Assembly: GCF_025359345.1 (NCBI RefSeq)
Contig: NZ_JANYGQ010000018.1
Span: 124,001-188,000, forward strand
Length of the DNA: 64,000 bases
Origin: Mucilaginibacter sp.
Lineage (GTDB): Bacteria; Bacteroidota; Bacteroidia; Sphingobacteriales; Sphingobacteriaceae
Direction of reading: 5' to 3'
In this document: positions 1-9,265 of the stretch, piece after piece
How positions within the stretch are numbered: position 1 is the stretch's first letter
How the letters are laid out: each line of letters opens with the position of its first letter
The notes under the pieces: model-generated
Told to the model about the DNA's origin: nothing
Database searches by the model: none
Seen by the model: only the letters and a program-made list of their open reading frames with translations
Program-made: the position numbers and the translations under genes

Positions 1-21
1 ATAACTCGTAAAAATTAGGGC

Positions 22-1311
22 CTATTCAAAATTCACACCGCCATAGCTTGAGTTTATGGCGATATGCGAATCGGAGTTGCCTTTGCCGACATAACCTTTA
101 TAGCTATGCGTCATGCTTACATGCTTACTTCCTTCCGGTGGATTTTTGGCGGTTATAGTTACTTTGTTGTCGTTGTATTTGAACCCGCTTCCATAGCTGG
201 TTACAATATCAAAGTCGAAATTACTCGACTGAGATATGCCCAACGATATATCTGAGTAGGATGTGTTAATATTTAGCTTTTTAAATGAGTTGGAAAGATC
301 TCTTATTTTAAACCCACCGCCATACGCTAAATTTACGTCGGCAGTGTTATTCAGCTTACCTAACCTAAACGAAGCGTAGCTTAAGTCCGCCCTGATATTG
401 TTGCATTCTTCTACATCAACGCTTCCGTACGAAAAAGCAAGCCTGCCACCATTCATAGCAGAAACTTTTAAACTGCAATAGCTGCCCTCAATTTCGTTAT
501 AGTTGCTCGACAGGCTTTGTGCTGTTACGCTGCCCTGTGAGGCGACAATCCGGACCCTTCCGTTTAGACTGGGCAAGAATATTGAACCATAGCTGCTTTC
601 AACATTTAAGTCAGTTTGGGCCGGCATATAAACAACATAATTTATATTTAGCTTATGTTTTTTGTTCTTCCCGCCAAAATTAAAAAAACTCCAGAAACCT
701 TCATCGTCGTCATCATGGTGTATGTCAGTAGTAAATGACACCTGGTCCCCATTTTTATTGTCGTGTATTTGTACCCCATCAATCAGGCGTTGCGCATCAC
801 TTTCACTACCTGCTTCGGCCTTAATTTCTATGTCGACCCTAACCTGGCTTTTATCCCAGGTATTCACTGTTATTTTACCATACTGATTACTCAGCCTTAT
901 TTTGTCGTTCCCATCAAGCGGGTAGCTTTTGCTATAATTTTTTTCTCTTATACCCGGCCCATTCGCATCAGATGCGTCATCATTTTTCGAAAACTCTAAA
1001 TTAAGATTGCTAAGCAAATCACCAAGGTTCAGGCTAATTGCAGAAGAGGAATCACTTTCATTTTCCTCAATCTTTATGTTCGACGTAATGTTATTGACTG
1101 TTGCCGAAATATGTCTACCCAAATCTTTCAGATCAGCCTTTAAATTCTGCGCCAGGTTATCCATTTTAAGGTCAAAGCCAGCATTGTCAAAACTTGTGCT
1201 CACCGATAGCGATGGCTTTGTTTGTATAGATATAGTTTGGGCAAGCCCCGCAGTACAGCCTATAAAAAGCGCCATTAACAGCAGCGCGGGCTTATATGCT
1301 TTTAGTTTCAT
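22..1311 (-). CDS. DUF4097-like secreted/envelope beta-repeat protein
   Basis: A 429-residue protein with an N-terminal signal peptide (hydrophobic run at residues 9-22, then an AlaGln cleavage-like site). The C-terminal half (about 130-429) is made of repeated short beta strands with recurring SYGS/SYGG motifs, typical of DUF4097-type putative adhesin domains. Its start lies 20 bases inside the end of the anti-sigma gene, so it is the third gene of a sigma / anti-sigma / effector operon. Members of this family are commonly encoded beside ECF sigma factors, and a role in envelope stress is inferred from that context. The exact function is unknown. Confidence 0.75.
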   Translation of the reverse strand: MKLKAYKPALLLMALFIGCTAGLAQTISIQTKPSLSVSTSFDNAGFDLKMDNLAQNLKADLKDLGRHISATVNNITSNIKIEENESDSSSAISLNLGDLLSNLNLEFSKNDDASDANGPGIREKNYSKSYPLDGNDKIRLSNQYGKITVNTWDKSQVRVDIEIKAEAGSESDAQRLIDGVQIHDNKNGDQVSFTTDIHHDDDDEGFWSFFNFGGKNKKHKLNINYVVYMPAQTDLNVESSYGSIFLPSLNGRVRIVASQGSVTAQSLSSNYNEIEGSYCSLKVSAMNGGRLAFSYGSVDVEECNNIRADLSYASFRLGKLNNTADVNLAYGGGFKIRDLSNSFKKLNINTSYSDISLGISQSSNFDFDIVTSYGSGFKYNDNKVTITAKNPPEGSKHVSMTHSYKGYVGKGNSDSHIAINSSYGGVNFE

Positions 1312-1855
1312 TGTTCTGTTCCTTTTTTGACTTGTTTAGCTGCTCAATAACATCCAGTTGCTGTGTAAGTACTTGTGTCTGCACCTGCAGGTTGCGTATC
1401 ATTGCGCGTAAAACACGTTCCTGGTTAGGGCTGGTGGCCAGGTCGCTGTTAAGTTGCTTGTAGGTAGAGTCCATTTGGGCAATTTCATTGCTAAACTCCT
1501 TATACAAATCGGGCTCGGTTTTAGCAAGCGACTTCAGCTCGGTGCGCTGGCTATGAATCAGCGATGTATATTGAACTTGCTGCTGTGCATAAATTGGGTT
1601 AATGGCCGCTAAATCAATCTTTTCTTTCTTCTCGCCATGCAGGTAAAAGCCAAAACCTATACCCATAATCACAATAACGGTAGCTGCAACGCGCAGCACA
1701 AAGCCCAGCGAAAATGTTTTTGCTTCTTTCTTTTTCAACTCTTCACCTTGTGGTGGCAGGTGTTTTTCAATCCTGCTCCACAAATCTGCCGACGGTTCAA
1801 GGTCGTCAAATTCTTCCCTGTTCATTTTCATAAATTCCTCTAATCGCTTGCTCAT
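1292..1855 (-). CDS. Membrane-anchored anti-sigma-like protein
   Basis: A 187-residue protein with a charged cytoplasmic N-terminus (1-49), one transmembrane helix at about 50-71 and a helical, Gln-rich periplasmic part (80-187). This is the shape of Bacteroidota anti-sigma factors that lack a recognisable zinc motif; no HxxxCxxC motif is present. Its start codon overlaps the stop of the ECF sigma gene by 4 bases, which suggests translational coupling. The inferred role is to hold that sigma factor at the membrane until an envelope signal arrives. The family is assigned from architecture and position rather than a diagnostic motif. Confidence 0.65.
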   Translation of the reverse strand: MSKRLEEFMKMNREEFDDLEPSADLWSRIEKHLPPQGEELKKKEAKTFSLGFVLRVAATVIVIMGIGFGFYLHGEKKEKIDLAAINPIYAQQQVQYTSLIHSQRTELKSLAKTEPDLYKEFSNEIAQMDSTYKQLNSDLATSPNQERVLRAMIRNLQVQTQVLTQQLDVIEQLNKSKKEQNNETKSI

Positions 1856-2430
1856 GATTTTATTCCCTTTCGTTGTAAAATTTCCAATAACTTTCGTTTT
1901 GCCCTCAGGAACTGTGTCCGCGAGGTATTTTCCGAAATGTTTAATATCTGTCCTATTTCTTCATGATCGTAGCCCTCAAGCAGGTATAGCGATATTACTA
2001 ACCTGTAGCCTTCAGGCAGATCCTTCATTGCTTCTTTAACCCTTGCCGCCTGGTATTGTGTTTCATCATCATCCTCTGCTTCCTCGCCGGCAATGTTTTC
2101 TATTTGTTCGCCTTCCAGATCAACCAGGTCAAGCTTGCGTTTCCGCAGCAGGTTGATGGAGCGGTTTACCACAATTTGTTTAAGCCATAAACCAAAGGTG
2201 GTATCCTGCCGAAAATCCTTCAGTTTACTGAACGCATCAACAAAAGCCTCCTGTAAAACATCTTCAGCTTCGGCAATATTTCCCACTATCCTGAAAGCGA
2301 CGTTTAACATCGCTTTAGAATACAATTTGTAAAGCTCATAACAGGCTTTTTTACTGCCTTTTTTGCACTCAACCACCAGGTTATAATGCTTGTCGATAAA
2401 GATGGCTTCCAATTTTTGATCAGCTTGCAC
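1852..2430 (-). CDS. ECF-type RNA polymerase sigma factor
   Basis: A 192-residue sigma-70 family protein. Region 2 spans about 30-100 (AEDVLQEAFVDAF at 55-67, then the WLKQIVVNRSINLLR helix) and region 4 spans 135-185 (LPEGYRLVISLYLLEGYDHEEIG). The linker at 105-128 is acidic. The start used is a GTG at 2430; a shorter start is possible because the first 15 residues are poorly conserved. It is first in an operon with the overlapping anti-sigma and DUF4097-like genes and probably autoregulates it, as is usual for this type. Confidence 0.9.
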   Translation of the reverse strand: MQADQKLEAIFIDKHYNLVVECKKGSKKACYELYKLYSKAMLNVAFRIVGNIAEAEDVLQEAFVDAFSKLKDFRQDTTFGLWLKQIVVNRSINLLRKRKLDLVDLEGEQIENIAGEEAEDDDETQYQAARVKEAMKDLPEGYRLVISLYLLEGYDHEEIGQILNISENTSRTQFLRAKRKLLEILQRKGIKS

Positions 2431-2519
2431 GTTAAATGACGCAAGGGTTTTTAGAACGTTGCATGGCGGAGAAAGAATTTAGGATATCGGATGCCCGAAT
2501 TCGGATTTATTTTCCTGTA

Positions 2520-3059
2520 TTAGAATCTCTTTAAGTATTCATCCACAGCTTCCACAGCCCTTTCATGCCTTTCGGCCCCTGTTCCTTCTATCAATACGTA
2601 TTTAGCATTTAACTCATTTAATTCTTTGTACCACACCTCCATAAAGTGTTCCCGCATGTGCGGAAAGTCCCTTAAAGGATCTTCTTCCCATGGCATGTCG
2701 ATGTTGAGCAGCAGGTAAAGGTCGTAAGGGCGTTTGGGCAATTCATCAAGCACTTGCTGTGGCGCTTTGCCAAAGGTGTATTCGCTCCATATTTTTACGG
2801 TGAGAAAGGTGGTATCGCAAATAAGCAGCTTGTTGGCTTTGGGCAACATTTCATCCTCCTGGGCAACCTGGCCATAAAACATATTGATTTCGTCCTGCCA
2901 CGTAGGAGGTTCGGTTAGCTTCTCGCAATAACCTCGTGCATATTCGGGCACCCAGATGGTATTGTAGTGCGCCGCTAAGTACTCCGACATGGTTGATTTG
3001 CCCGTCGATTCAGGGCCTACAACTGCTATTTTTATTATTTCGGATGATTTGTTTTGCAT
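2520..3059 (-). CDS. NadR-like P-loop ATPase (putative ribosylnicotinamide kinase domain)
   Basis: A 179-residue single-domain protein with a Walker A motif GPESTGKST at 15-23, followed by VPEYARGYCE, the pattern of the C-terminal kinase domain of NadR (AAA_28 family). The downstream LICDTTFLTVKIWSEYTFG segment fits the Walker B/lid region. NadR kinases phosphorylate nicotinamide riboside in NAD salvage, but here the adenylyltransferase and regulatory domains are absent, so the substrate is uncertain. It starts with ATG and stands alone between the sigma operon and the M13 peptidases. Confidence 0.75.
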   Translation of the reverse strand: MQNKSSEIIKIAVVGPESTGKSTMSEYLAAHYNTIWVPEYARGYCEKLTEPPTWQDEINMFYGQVAQEDEMLPKANKLLICDTTFLTVKIWSEYTFGKAPQQVLDELPKRPYDLYLLLNIDMPWEEDPLRDFPHMREHFMEVWYKELNELNAKYVLIEGTGAERHERAVEAVDEYLKRF

Positions 3060-3138
3060 TTTTATCCCCTGTTGTCATTCTGAACAGAGAGAAGAATGAC
3101 AAAAATAGTTTTAAGCGGCTGATATACCGCTTGTTTTG

Positions 3139-3176
3139 AAAAATCCTCCGACTTTTCGGACTTCCTCCTACCAAAT
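3139..3176. repeat. Short 9-bp-period array at gene 3' end
   Basis: CGACTT/GGACTT-type words recur about every 9 bases just beyond and into the 3' end of the first M13 peptidase gene. It belongs to the period-9 family also seen at 5341, 33715, 40526 and 47240. Confidence 0.45.
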
Positions 3177-5222
3177 CCTTACCCTTTTATCCGGATCAAG
3201 CCATAACTTATCGCCTTTTTTAATGTGGAAAGCCGTATAAAACTCGGGCACATCAGTAAACGGTCCATTTACCCGCAAGTAGGCCGGCGAATGCACATCG
3301 ACAATAACCTGGTTGGCCAGCGCTTCGTCCCGCTCGTGACCAAGCCAGCTTAGGGCATAGCCTAAAAAGAAACGCTGCATAGGCGTAAAGCCGTTTATCT
3401 TTTTGCCTTCTTTATACTGCTGCGTTTTTTTAAAGGCATCAATACCCAATACAATACCGCCAAGGTCGGCAATGTTTTCACCGAGGGTGGCTTTGCCGTT
3501 TACATGCAGGCTATCCAACACTTTGTAACCGTTAAACTGGTTGACCAGCATTTGGGCGCGCTGGGTAAACTTAACCGAGTCGGCGGGTGTCCACCATGAT
3601 TTCAGGTTTCCTTTTGCATCAAACAAACGGCCTTCGTCGTCAAAGCCATGCGTAATTTCGTGGCCGATGACTGAGGCTGCAACATAACCGTAAGCCACTG
3701 CGTCATCAACATCCTCGTCCTTTATACCGGGTATCAGCAATTGTGCGGCCGGCAATGTAATCTCATTGTTCGATGGGCTATAGCTGGCGTTGTAGGTTTG
3801 CGGTGTCATGCCCCATTCCTGGTGGTTTACAGGTTTGCCAAGCTTGTTTATATTAACCGTGTATTGCCAGTGCCGGGCTTTTATTACGTTACCGGCGTAT
3901 GATGCCCGACTGATATTAAGCGTCGAAAAATCTTTCCACTGGTCAGGGTAGCCCACTTTTGGGTGGATGGCATTTAGCTTAATTATAGCTTTTTGCTTGG
4001 TTTCAGCGCTCATCCAGTCCAGCTTTTCGATATGCTCGCGATAGGTTTGTCGCATGGCTTCAACCATGGCAACGTAGCGCGCTTTGCTCCGTTCCGAAAA
4101 ATATTCCTTTACAAACAGTTGGCCCAGCAGTTCGCCCATTATGCCGTTCTCGGTGTCGAGCACCCGCTTCCAGCGTGGTAACTGTTCCTTTTGGCCGCGC
4201 AGCACCTTGCCTGTAAAACGGAAGTTTTCTTCGGCGACTGCGTTGTTAAGGTATGGCGCATTCGAGGTAATCAGCTTTAAGCGCAGGTATGCTTTCCAGT
4301 CATCAACGCTAAAAGTATGTATTGCCTTATCAACAGCACGGTAGTACTCAGGCTGGCCCACAATTACGGTATCTACCGGTTTAAGCTCCAATGCTGTAAA
4401 TAAATTGTTCCAGTTTATGCTGGGGGTGAGGCTGTTTAATTGGGCGAGGGTTAGCTTGTTATAATTATGATATGGATCGCGCAGGGCCTCCAGTTTGCGG
4501 CTGCTATCGGCCAAAAATTTCTCAATGGCAAACGCGCCTTTGGCTGCTGCGGCGCTCTTTTGGTCGCCCCAGGCTGATAGCTTGAACAGCGTGGGTAAAT
4601 ATTTATCGGTATAGTCGGCACGGATGCGGGTGGTGCGGGCATCGGTTTTATAGTAATAGTCGCGATTTGGCAGCCCCAGCCCGGTTTGGTTTAGCTGCAC
4701 CATCATTTTCGAACTGTTTTTATCATCCTGGCTTACTCGCATGCCAATTATATTACGCGTGCCGGTGGTTGTTAACATGGCAGCCGCATTTAAAATATCG
4801 TCAGGTGTTTTGGCCTTTTCAATTATAGCCAGTTGCGGCAACAAAGGCGACATCGCAGCATTTTCGATGCCCACGCTGTCCAACCCTGTATAATAAAAAT
4901 CAGCCAGCTTTTGGGTGGTAGTACCTTTTGGCGCATTGGCTTGCATGGCATCCTCGTTTACCTTTTTAAGGCGATTGCGGATCTCTTCGGTAACAATATT
5001 GCCAATGCCCCAACTTGAATAAGCAGGAGGGATTGGATTGTTTTTTATCCAGGTGCCATTGGCGTATAAAAAGAAATCTTCGCCGGGCTTAACCGAAGCG
5101 TCGACATTTTTATAGATGGGGTCGTCGGGATTATCAAGTATGGTTTTGGTTTGGTATGCGCACAATGCAAAAGCTGCAAATGCCGCCAAATAAATAACCG
5201 GCTTGGTAGTTATCATTTTCAT
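3168..5222 (-). CDS. M13 family metallopeptidase (PepO/neprilysin-like), copy 1
   Basis: A 684-residue zinc peptidase with an N-terminal hydrophobic export segment (8-22). The catalytic HEITH is at 521-525, the third zinc ligand is in ENIADLGG (E582, with D586), and the substrate-binding segment reads NASYSPSNNE at 478-487, where most M13 enzymes have NAxY/NAFY. The C-terminus ends in VRIW, as in bacterial PepO. It is expected to cleave peptides in the periplasm. It lies next to a co-directional close paralogue of almost the same length, which indicates a tandem duplication. Confidence 0.93.
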   Translation of the reverse strand: MKMITTKPVIYLAAFAAFALCAYQTKTILDNPDDPIYKNVDASVKPGEDFFLYANGTWIKNNPIPPAYSSWGIGNIVTEEIRNRLKKVNEDAMQANAPKGTTTQKLADFYYTGLDSVGIENAAMSPLLPQLAIIEKAKTPDDILNAAAMLTTTGTRNIIGMRVSQDDKNSSKMMVQLNQTGLGLPNRDYYYKTDARTTRIRADYTDKYLPTLFKLSAWGDQKSAAAAKGAFAIEKFLADSSRKLEALRDPYHNYNKLTLAQLNSLTPSINWNNLFTALELKPVDTVIVGQPEYYRAVDKAIHTFSVDDWKAYLRLKLITSNAPYLNNAVAEENFRFTGKVLRGQKEQLPRWKRVLDTENGIMGELLGQLFVKEYFSERSKARYVAMVEAMRQTYREHIEKLDWMSAETKQKAIIKLNAIHPKVGYPDQWKDFSTLNISRASYAGNVIKARHWQYTVNINKLGKPVNHQEWGMTPQTYNASYSPSNNEITLPAAQLLIPGIKDEDVDDAVAYGYVAASVIGHEITHGFDDEGRLFDAKGNLKSWWTPADSVKFTQRAQMLVNQFNGYKVLDSLHVNGKATLGENIADLGGIVLGIDAFKKTQQYKEGKKINGFTPMQRFFLGYALSWLGHERDEALANQVIVDVHSPAYLRVNGPFTDVPEFYTAFHIKKGDKLWLDPDKRVRIW

Positions 5223-5244
5223 GGGAGAGTCAGTTTAAGTCAAA

Positions 5245-5328
5245 TATAGAGATTAGAGGCTGGAGATTGGAGATTAGGTGAAAAAAGTAGAGACGCGCCG
5301 GTTACCTGGCGCATCTCTGCTTGATTAA
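5245..5328. repeat. Period-7 array followed by an AGAGACGCGCC hairpin
   Basis: GAGATTA/GGAGATT-type words recur every 7 bases at 5245-5277. At about 5289-5323 follows an inverted repeat whose arms read AGAGACGCGCC and GGCGCATCTCT. It lies between the two M13 genes and may also act as a terminator for the upstream copy. Confidence 0.5.
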
Positions 5329-5340
5329 TATCAATCAGTG

Positions 5341-5388
5341 TTCTGTCTTCGGACTTTACTGACTTTCCTGTCTTTCCCGACTCTCCCT
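5341..5388. repeat. Period-9 array at gene 3' end
   Basis: GACTTTACT / GACTTTCCT / GTCTTTCCC words repeat every 9 bases immediately after the stop codon of the second M13 gene. No protein is encoded. Confidence 0.5.
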
Positions 5389-7438
5389 ACCAAATCTTCA
5401 CCCGTTTATCAGGGTCGAGCCACATTTTGTCGCCTTTTTTAATGTGGAAGGCTTCGTAAAACTCGGGCACATCGGTAAACGGACCGTTTACACGCATAAA
5501 GCCCGGCGCATGCTCATTGGTCAGTATCTGGCTCGATAAGTATTCCTGCCGCTGTTGGCCAAGCCAGCCTAAGGCATAACCGAGGAAGAACCTTTGCGTC
5601 GGCGTTAACCCGTTTATCGATTTGCCTTCTTTATACTGTTCTGTCTTTTTAAACGCATCAAGGCCTATTACTATGCCGCCTAAATCGGCAATATTCTCGC
5701 CTTGGGTAGCTTTGCCGTTTACGTGCAGGCCATAAATAGTGTAGCCGTTAAACTGGTTGATCAGCAGTTGGGCACGCTGGGTAAACTTAACCGAATCCTG
5801 TGGCTGCCACCAGGCTTTAAGGTTGCCGGCTGCGTCAAACTGGCGGCCCTGGTCGTCAAAGCCATGGGTCATTTCGTGGCCAATGGTCGATGCGGCCGCA
5901 TAGCCATAAACTACGGCATCGTCAACATCTTCATCCTTTATGCCTGGGATTGAAAACTGGGCAGCAGGCAGTACAATTTCGTTGTTCGATGGGTTGTAGT
6001 ACGCATTGTAGGTTTGCGGCGTAATATCCCACTCGGTACGGTCAACCGGCTTACCCAGCTTATTGGCGTTAAAGCGGTGCCAAAAGTTGTTTGCCCGAAT
6101 TACGTTTTGCGCATAAGGCCCGCGGTCAATAGTCAAAGTCGAAAAATCTTTCCATTTATCAGGGTAGCCAACCTTGGGGGTTACTTTTGCCAGCTTGTCG
6201 TAGGCTTTTTGCTTGGTGGGTTCGCTCATCCAATCCAGCTTTTCAATATGCTCCTTAAAGCTGGCGCGCATGGCCTCAACCAGGTTTACGTAGCGCTCTT
6301 TTGTTTTTTCGGGGAAATACTCTTTTACAAATATTTGCCCCAAAACCTCGCCCATTATGCCGTTTTCGGTATCCAGCACGCGTTTCCAGCGGGGTAGCTG
6401 TTCTTTGCTGCCGTATAATACGGTGCCGTAAAACCTGAAGTTTTCGCCGTCAAAAGCTTTGCTCAGATAACCGGCATAAGCATCAACCAGGTTTTTACGC
6501 AGGTAGTTTTTCCAGTCGGCAATGCTATAGGTTTTTAATGCCTTATTTAGGGCACGGTAATATTCGGGCTGACCAACAATTACGGTATCTGCATTTTTAA
6601 AATCCATTTTATCAAAGGTGGATTTCCAGTCGATAGCCGGTGCAAGTTTGCTAAGCCCGGCAATGGGCATTTTGTGATAATTTTTATACGGATCGCGCAG
6701 GTCTTCCAGCTTGCGGCTGCTATCTGCTAAAAACTTCTCCAGTTCATAGGTCTTTTTTGTTGCTGCAAGGGCAGCGTCAGAACTTAAGCCCGACAGCTTG
6801 TACATTATAGGCAAATGTTTTTGCTGGTAATCGTTACGGATTTCAACGCTATGGGCATCGGTATTAAAATAATAATCGCGATTTGGAAGGCCAATGCCCC
6901 CCTGGAAGAGTTGCAGCATGTTTTTGCTGCTGTTTTTGGCGTCCTGGCCAACACCCGCCGCTATCGGCTGGTCCACCCCAATGGTTGCAAGGTGTGCGAA
7001 CTCATCAACCAGGCTGTTAACATCCTTCACCTGCTCAATTTTATCCATCTCGGCCTTAAGCGGGTCGAGGCCATGCTTTTCGATACCAAGGGTATCCATC
7101 CCGCTAAAATAAAAATCGCCAATTTTTTGGGTGTTGCTGCCTTTTTCGGCTTTTGCGTTTAGGGCGTCTTCATTAATTTTCTTCAGGCGGTCGCGCAGTT
7201 CGTCGTTAACTACGTTGCCAATACCCCACGATGGGTAGGCCGCCGGTATCGGATTTTTTTTAAGCCAGGCTCCGTTGGCATATTTAAAAAAATCATCCCC
7301 CGGTTTAACCGTGGTGTCCATGTTTTTAAATATGATATCATTGTCGGCGTAGTTTTTTGTTTTGGTATTACAGGCAGTGATGAATAATACGGCCACAATA
7401 AAGGGGTAAATGGCCAGTTTTGTTGGTTTTTTGTTCAT
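5387..7438 (-). CDS. M13 family metallopeptidase (PepO/neprilysin-like), copy 2, lipoprotein
   Basis: A 683-residue paralogue of the downstream gene, similar from end to end. The zinc motif is HEMTHGFDDQGR, the second motif GENIADLGG, the substrate motif NAYYNPSNNE (canonical NAYY) and the C-terminus VKIW. Unlike copy 1 it has a good lipobox (ITAC, Cys about 23) after the signal peptide, so it is probably membrane-anchored. The 164-bp gap to copy 1 holds repeat DNA, so separate transcription is possible. The two copies differ in anchor and substrate pocket, which suggests divided roles. Confidence 0.93.
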   Translation of the reverse strand: MNKKPTKLAIYPFIVAVLFITACNTKTKNYADNDIIFKNMDTTVKPGDDFFKYANGAWLKKNPIPAAYPSWGIGNVVNDELRDRLKKINEDALNAKAEKGSNTQKIGDFYFSGMDTLGIEKHGLDPLKAEMDKIEQVKDVNSLVDEFAHLATIGVDQPIAAGVGQDAKNSSKNMLQLFQGGIGLPNRDYYFNTDAHSVEIRNDYQQKHLPIMYKLSGLSSDAALAATKKTYELEKFLADSSRKLEDLRDPYKNYHKMPIAGLSKLAPAIDWKSTFDKMDFKNADTVIVGQPEYYRALNKALKTYSIADWKNYLRKNLVDAYAGYLSKAFDGENFRFYGTVLYGSKEQLPRWKRVLDTENGIMGEVLGQIFVKEYFPEKTKERYVNLVEAMRASFKEHIEKLDWMSEPTKQKAYDKLAKVTPKVGYPDKWKDFSTLTIDRGPYAQNVIRANNFWHRFNANKLGKPVDRTEWDITPQTYNAYYNPSNNEIVLPAAQFSIPGIKDEDVDDAVVYGYAAASTIGHEMTHGFDDQGRQFDAAGNLKAWWQPQDSVKFTQRAQLLINQFNGYTIYGLHVNGKATQGENIADLGGIVIGLDAFKKTEQYKEGKSINGLTPTQRFFLGYALGWLGQQRQEYLSSQILTNEHAPGFMRVNGPFTDVPEFYEAFHIKKGDKMWLDPDKRVKIW

Positions 7439-8070
7439 TTTTTTAGTTCTATGTAGATAATATAATACAGCAGGTGTATGAAATATCAGACAAGCAAACG
7501 CAAAAAGGCGCTAAATTGTACACTTGCCGGCATCGCGCAGCAAATAAACGTTAAATAAAAATAGATTTTAGTGCGAAAACCCCCAATGCGCTAATACATA
7601 GCGCTTTAATAGCGTAACATTTTTGTTACCGTCCACAACTAACAGGAATAGTTCGTGCTAATATGTTCCTGTTTTATGCTTTTTAATTGAGAGTGGTGTA
7701 AGGGGTACGCCTTTAGTTAATTTACTTAACTGGCTATAAATCAATAACTAAAATATTAACTAATAGTAGCGCCCCGGTTATTTTGGAGGGCCCGGCCCAT
7801 TTTGGCACGGCAAGTTAAAATAATACCAGCCTTTACCATTTATGGCTTAACATTTGATAAGAAGTTAACAGCCCTGCATACAATCTGTGAAAAACGATAA
7901 AACATCTACCTGTGAAAAATAATTGTTTTTGAATTCTCAGACGCCCAAGCTGAGGTTTTTTTGTTCTTTGTTTTGGGTTTAATCAATAGTTTAAATTAAT
8001 TAGGGGAAAGGGAGCTTCAAAAAGGCTCTCTTTTTTTTGACAGATATTTTTTACTATGCATGCATAATAT
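7439..8070. other. Long intergenic region without a recognised gene
   Basis: About 630 AT-rich bases between divergent genes with no convincing ORF. Two hairpin-plus-T-run structures lie near the right end: arms CTCAG/CTGAG before a T-run at about 7938-7960, and GAGC/GCTC before eight Ts at about 8010-8038. Both point along the plus strand with no plus-strand gene before them, so a short untranslated RNA ending here is conceivable. No known RNA family was recognised. Confidence 0.4.
8010..8039 (+). terminator. Putative orphan terminator before acyl-CoA dehydrogenase promoter
   Basis: GGGAGCTT and AAGGCTCTC arms around a short loop are followed by a run of eight Ts. It lies upstream of the dehydrogenase promoter and after no plus-strand ORF. 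Confidence 0.4.
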
Positions 8071-8078
8071 TATTTTTG
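8071..8078 (+). promoter_or_regulatory. Bacteroidota -7 element (TATTTTTG)
   Basis: It matches TAnnTTTG and lies 20 bases before the ATG at 8099. It is inside the longer reading frame that opens at 8060, so the shorter start is preferred. The -33 box is weak (TTTT only). Confidence 0.5.
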
Positions 8079-8098
8079 CAGCACAAAATAACCAGCCC

Positions 8099-9238
8099 AT
8101 GCATTTTGAATTTTCCGAAGAACAGTTAATGATTCGCCAGGCAGCGCGCGACTTTGCACAAAACGAGCTTAAACCCGGTGTAATTGAGCGCGATGAGCAC
8201 CAGAAATTTCCGGCCGAGCAGGTTAAAATGCTTGGCGAGCTTGGCTTTTTGGGCATGATGGTATCGCCCCAATACGGTGGCAGCGGCATGGATGCCATAT
8301 CGTACGTGCTGGCTATGGAGGAGCTATCCAAGGTTGACGCCTCTGCATCGGTAGTGGTTTCGGTAAACAACTCGCTGGTATGTTACGGGCTGGAGAAATA
8401 TGGCAATGAATTTCAAAAACAAAAATACCTGGTACCACTGGCCAGTGGCACACAGATAGGTGCATTTTGCTTATCCGAACCAGAAGCGGGTTCTGATGCT
8501 ACATCGCAGCGCACTACCGCTGTTGATATGGGCGACCACTACCTGTTAAACGGCGTAAAAAACTGGATAACCAATGGCAGCACCGCATCGACCTACCTGG
8601 TGATGGCACAAACCCACCCCGAGCAACGTTCGCGCGGCATTAATGCACTGATAGTTGAAAAAGGGATGCCGGGCTTTGAAGTTGGCGCCAAAGAAAATAA
8701 AATGGGCATACGCGGCTCAGACACCCACTCGCTGATGTTTACCGACGTTAAAGTGCCCAAAGAAAACCGCATTGGCGACGATGGCTTCGGCTTTAAGTTT
8801 GCCATGAACACGCTCGAGGGCGGCCGTATAGGTATTGCTGCACAAGCACTGGGCATTGCATCAGGCGCTTATGAACTCGCATTAAATTATTCCAAAGAAC
8901 GCAAAGCATTCGGCAAAACCATTGCCGACCTGCAGGCCACCCAGTTTAAGCTGGCCGATATGGCTACCGAAATTGAAGCCGCACGCTTACTGTGTCTACG
9001 CGCCGCATGGTTAAAAGACCAAGGTCAACCTTATGCACAGGCAAGCTCAATGGCCAAACTGTTTGCCAGCGAAGTAGCCATGCGCACTACTATCGAGGCT
9101 GTACAGATACACGGGGGCTATGGCTTTGTAAAGGAATACCATGTGGAGCGTTTAATGCGCGATGCCAAAATAACCCAGATATACGAGGGGACTTCTGAAA
9201 TTCAAAGAATTGTAATTTCGCGAGAGGTGCTGAAGTAA
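8099..9238 (+). CDS. Acyl-CoA dehydrogenase
   Basis: A 379-residue flavoprotein of the short/medium-chain acyl-CoA dehydrogenase family, which forms the alpha-beta double bond of acyl-CoA with FAD. Visible signatures are GAFCLSEPEAGSD (FAD/substrate loop), the NGVKNWITNG segment, ERKAFGKTIADLQATQF, and the C-terminal block QIHGGYGFVKEYHVERLMRDAKITQIYEGTSEIQ split by normal family spacing; the Glu of YEGTSE is the usual catalytic base position. The start at 8099 (MHFEFSEEQ) fits the family N-terminus and leaves the -7 element upstream. The product acts in fatty-acid or branched-chain amino-acid breakdown. Confidence 0.95.
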   Translation: MHFEFSEEQLMIRQAARDFAQNELKPGVIERDEHQKFPAEQVKMLGELGFLGMMVSPQYGGSGMDAISYVLAMEELSKVDASASVVVSVNNSLVCYGLEKYGNEFQKQKYLVPLASGTQIGAFCLSEPEAGSDATSQRTTAVDMGDHYLLNGVKNWITNGSTASTYLVMAQTHPEQRSRGINALIVEKGMPGFEVGAKENKMGIRGSDTHSLMFTDVKVPKENRIGDDGFGFKFAMNTLEGGRIGIAAQALGIASGAYELALNYSKERKAFGKTIADLQATQFKLADMATEIEAARLLCLRAAWLKDQGQPYAQASSMAKLFASEVAMRTTIEAVQIHGGYGFVKEYHVERLMRDAKITQIYEGTSEIQRIVISREVLK

Positions 9239-9265
9239 TTTCGCAATAATTTTATAGGTTTGGGT

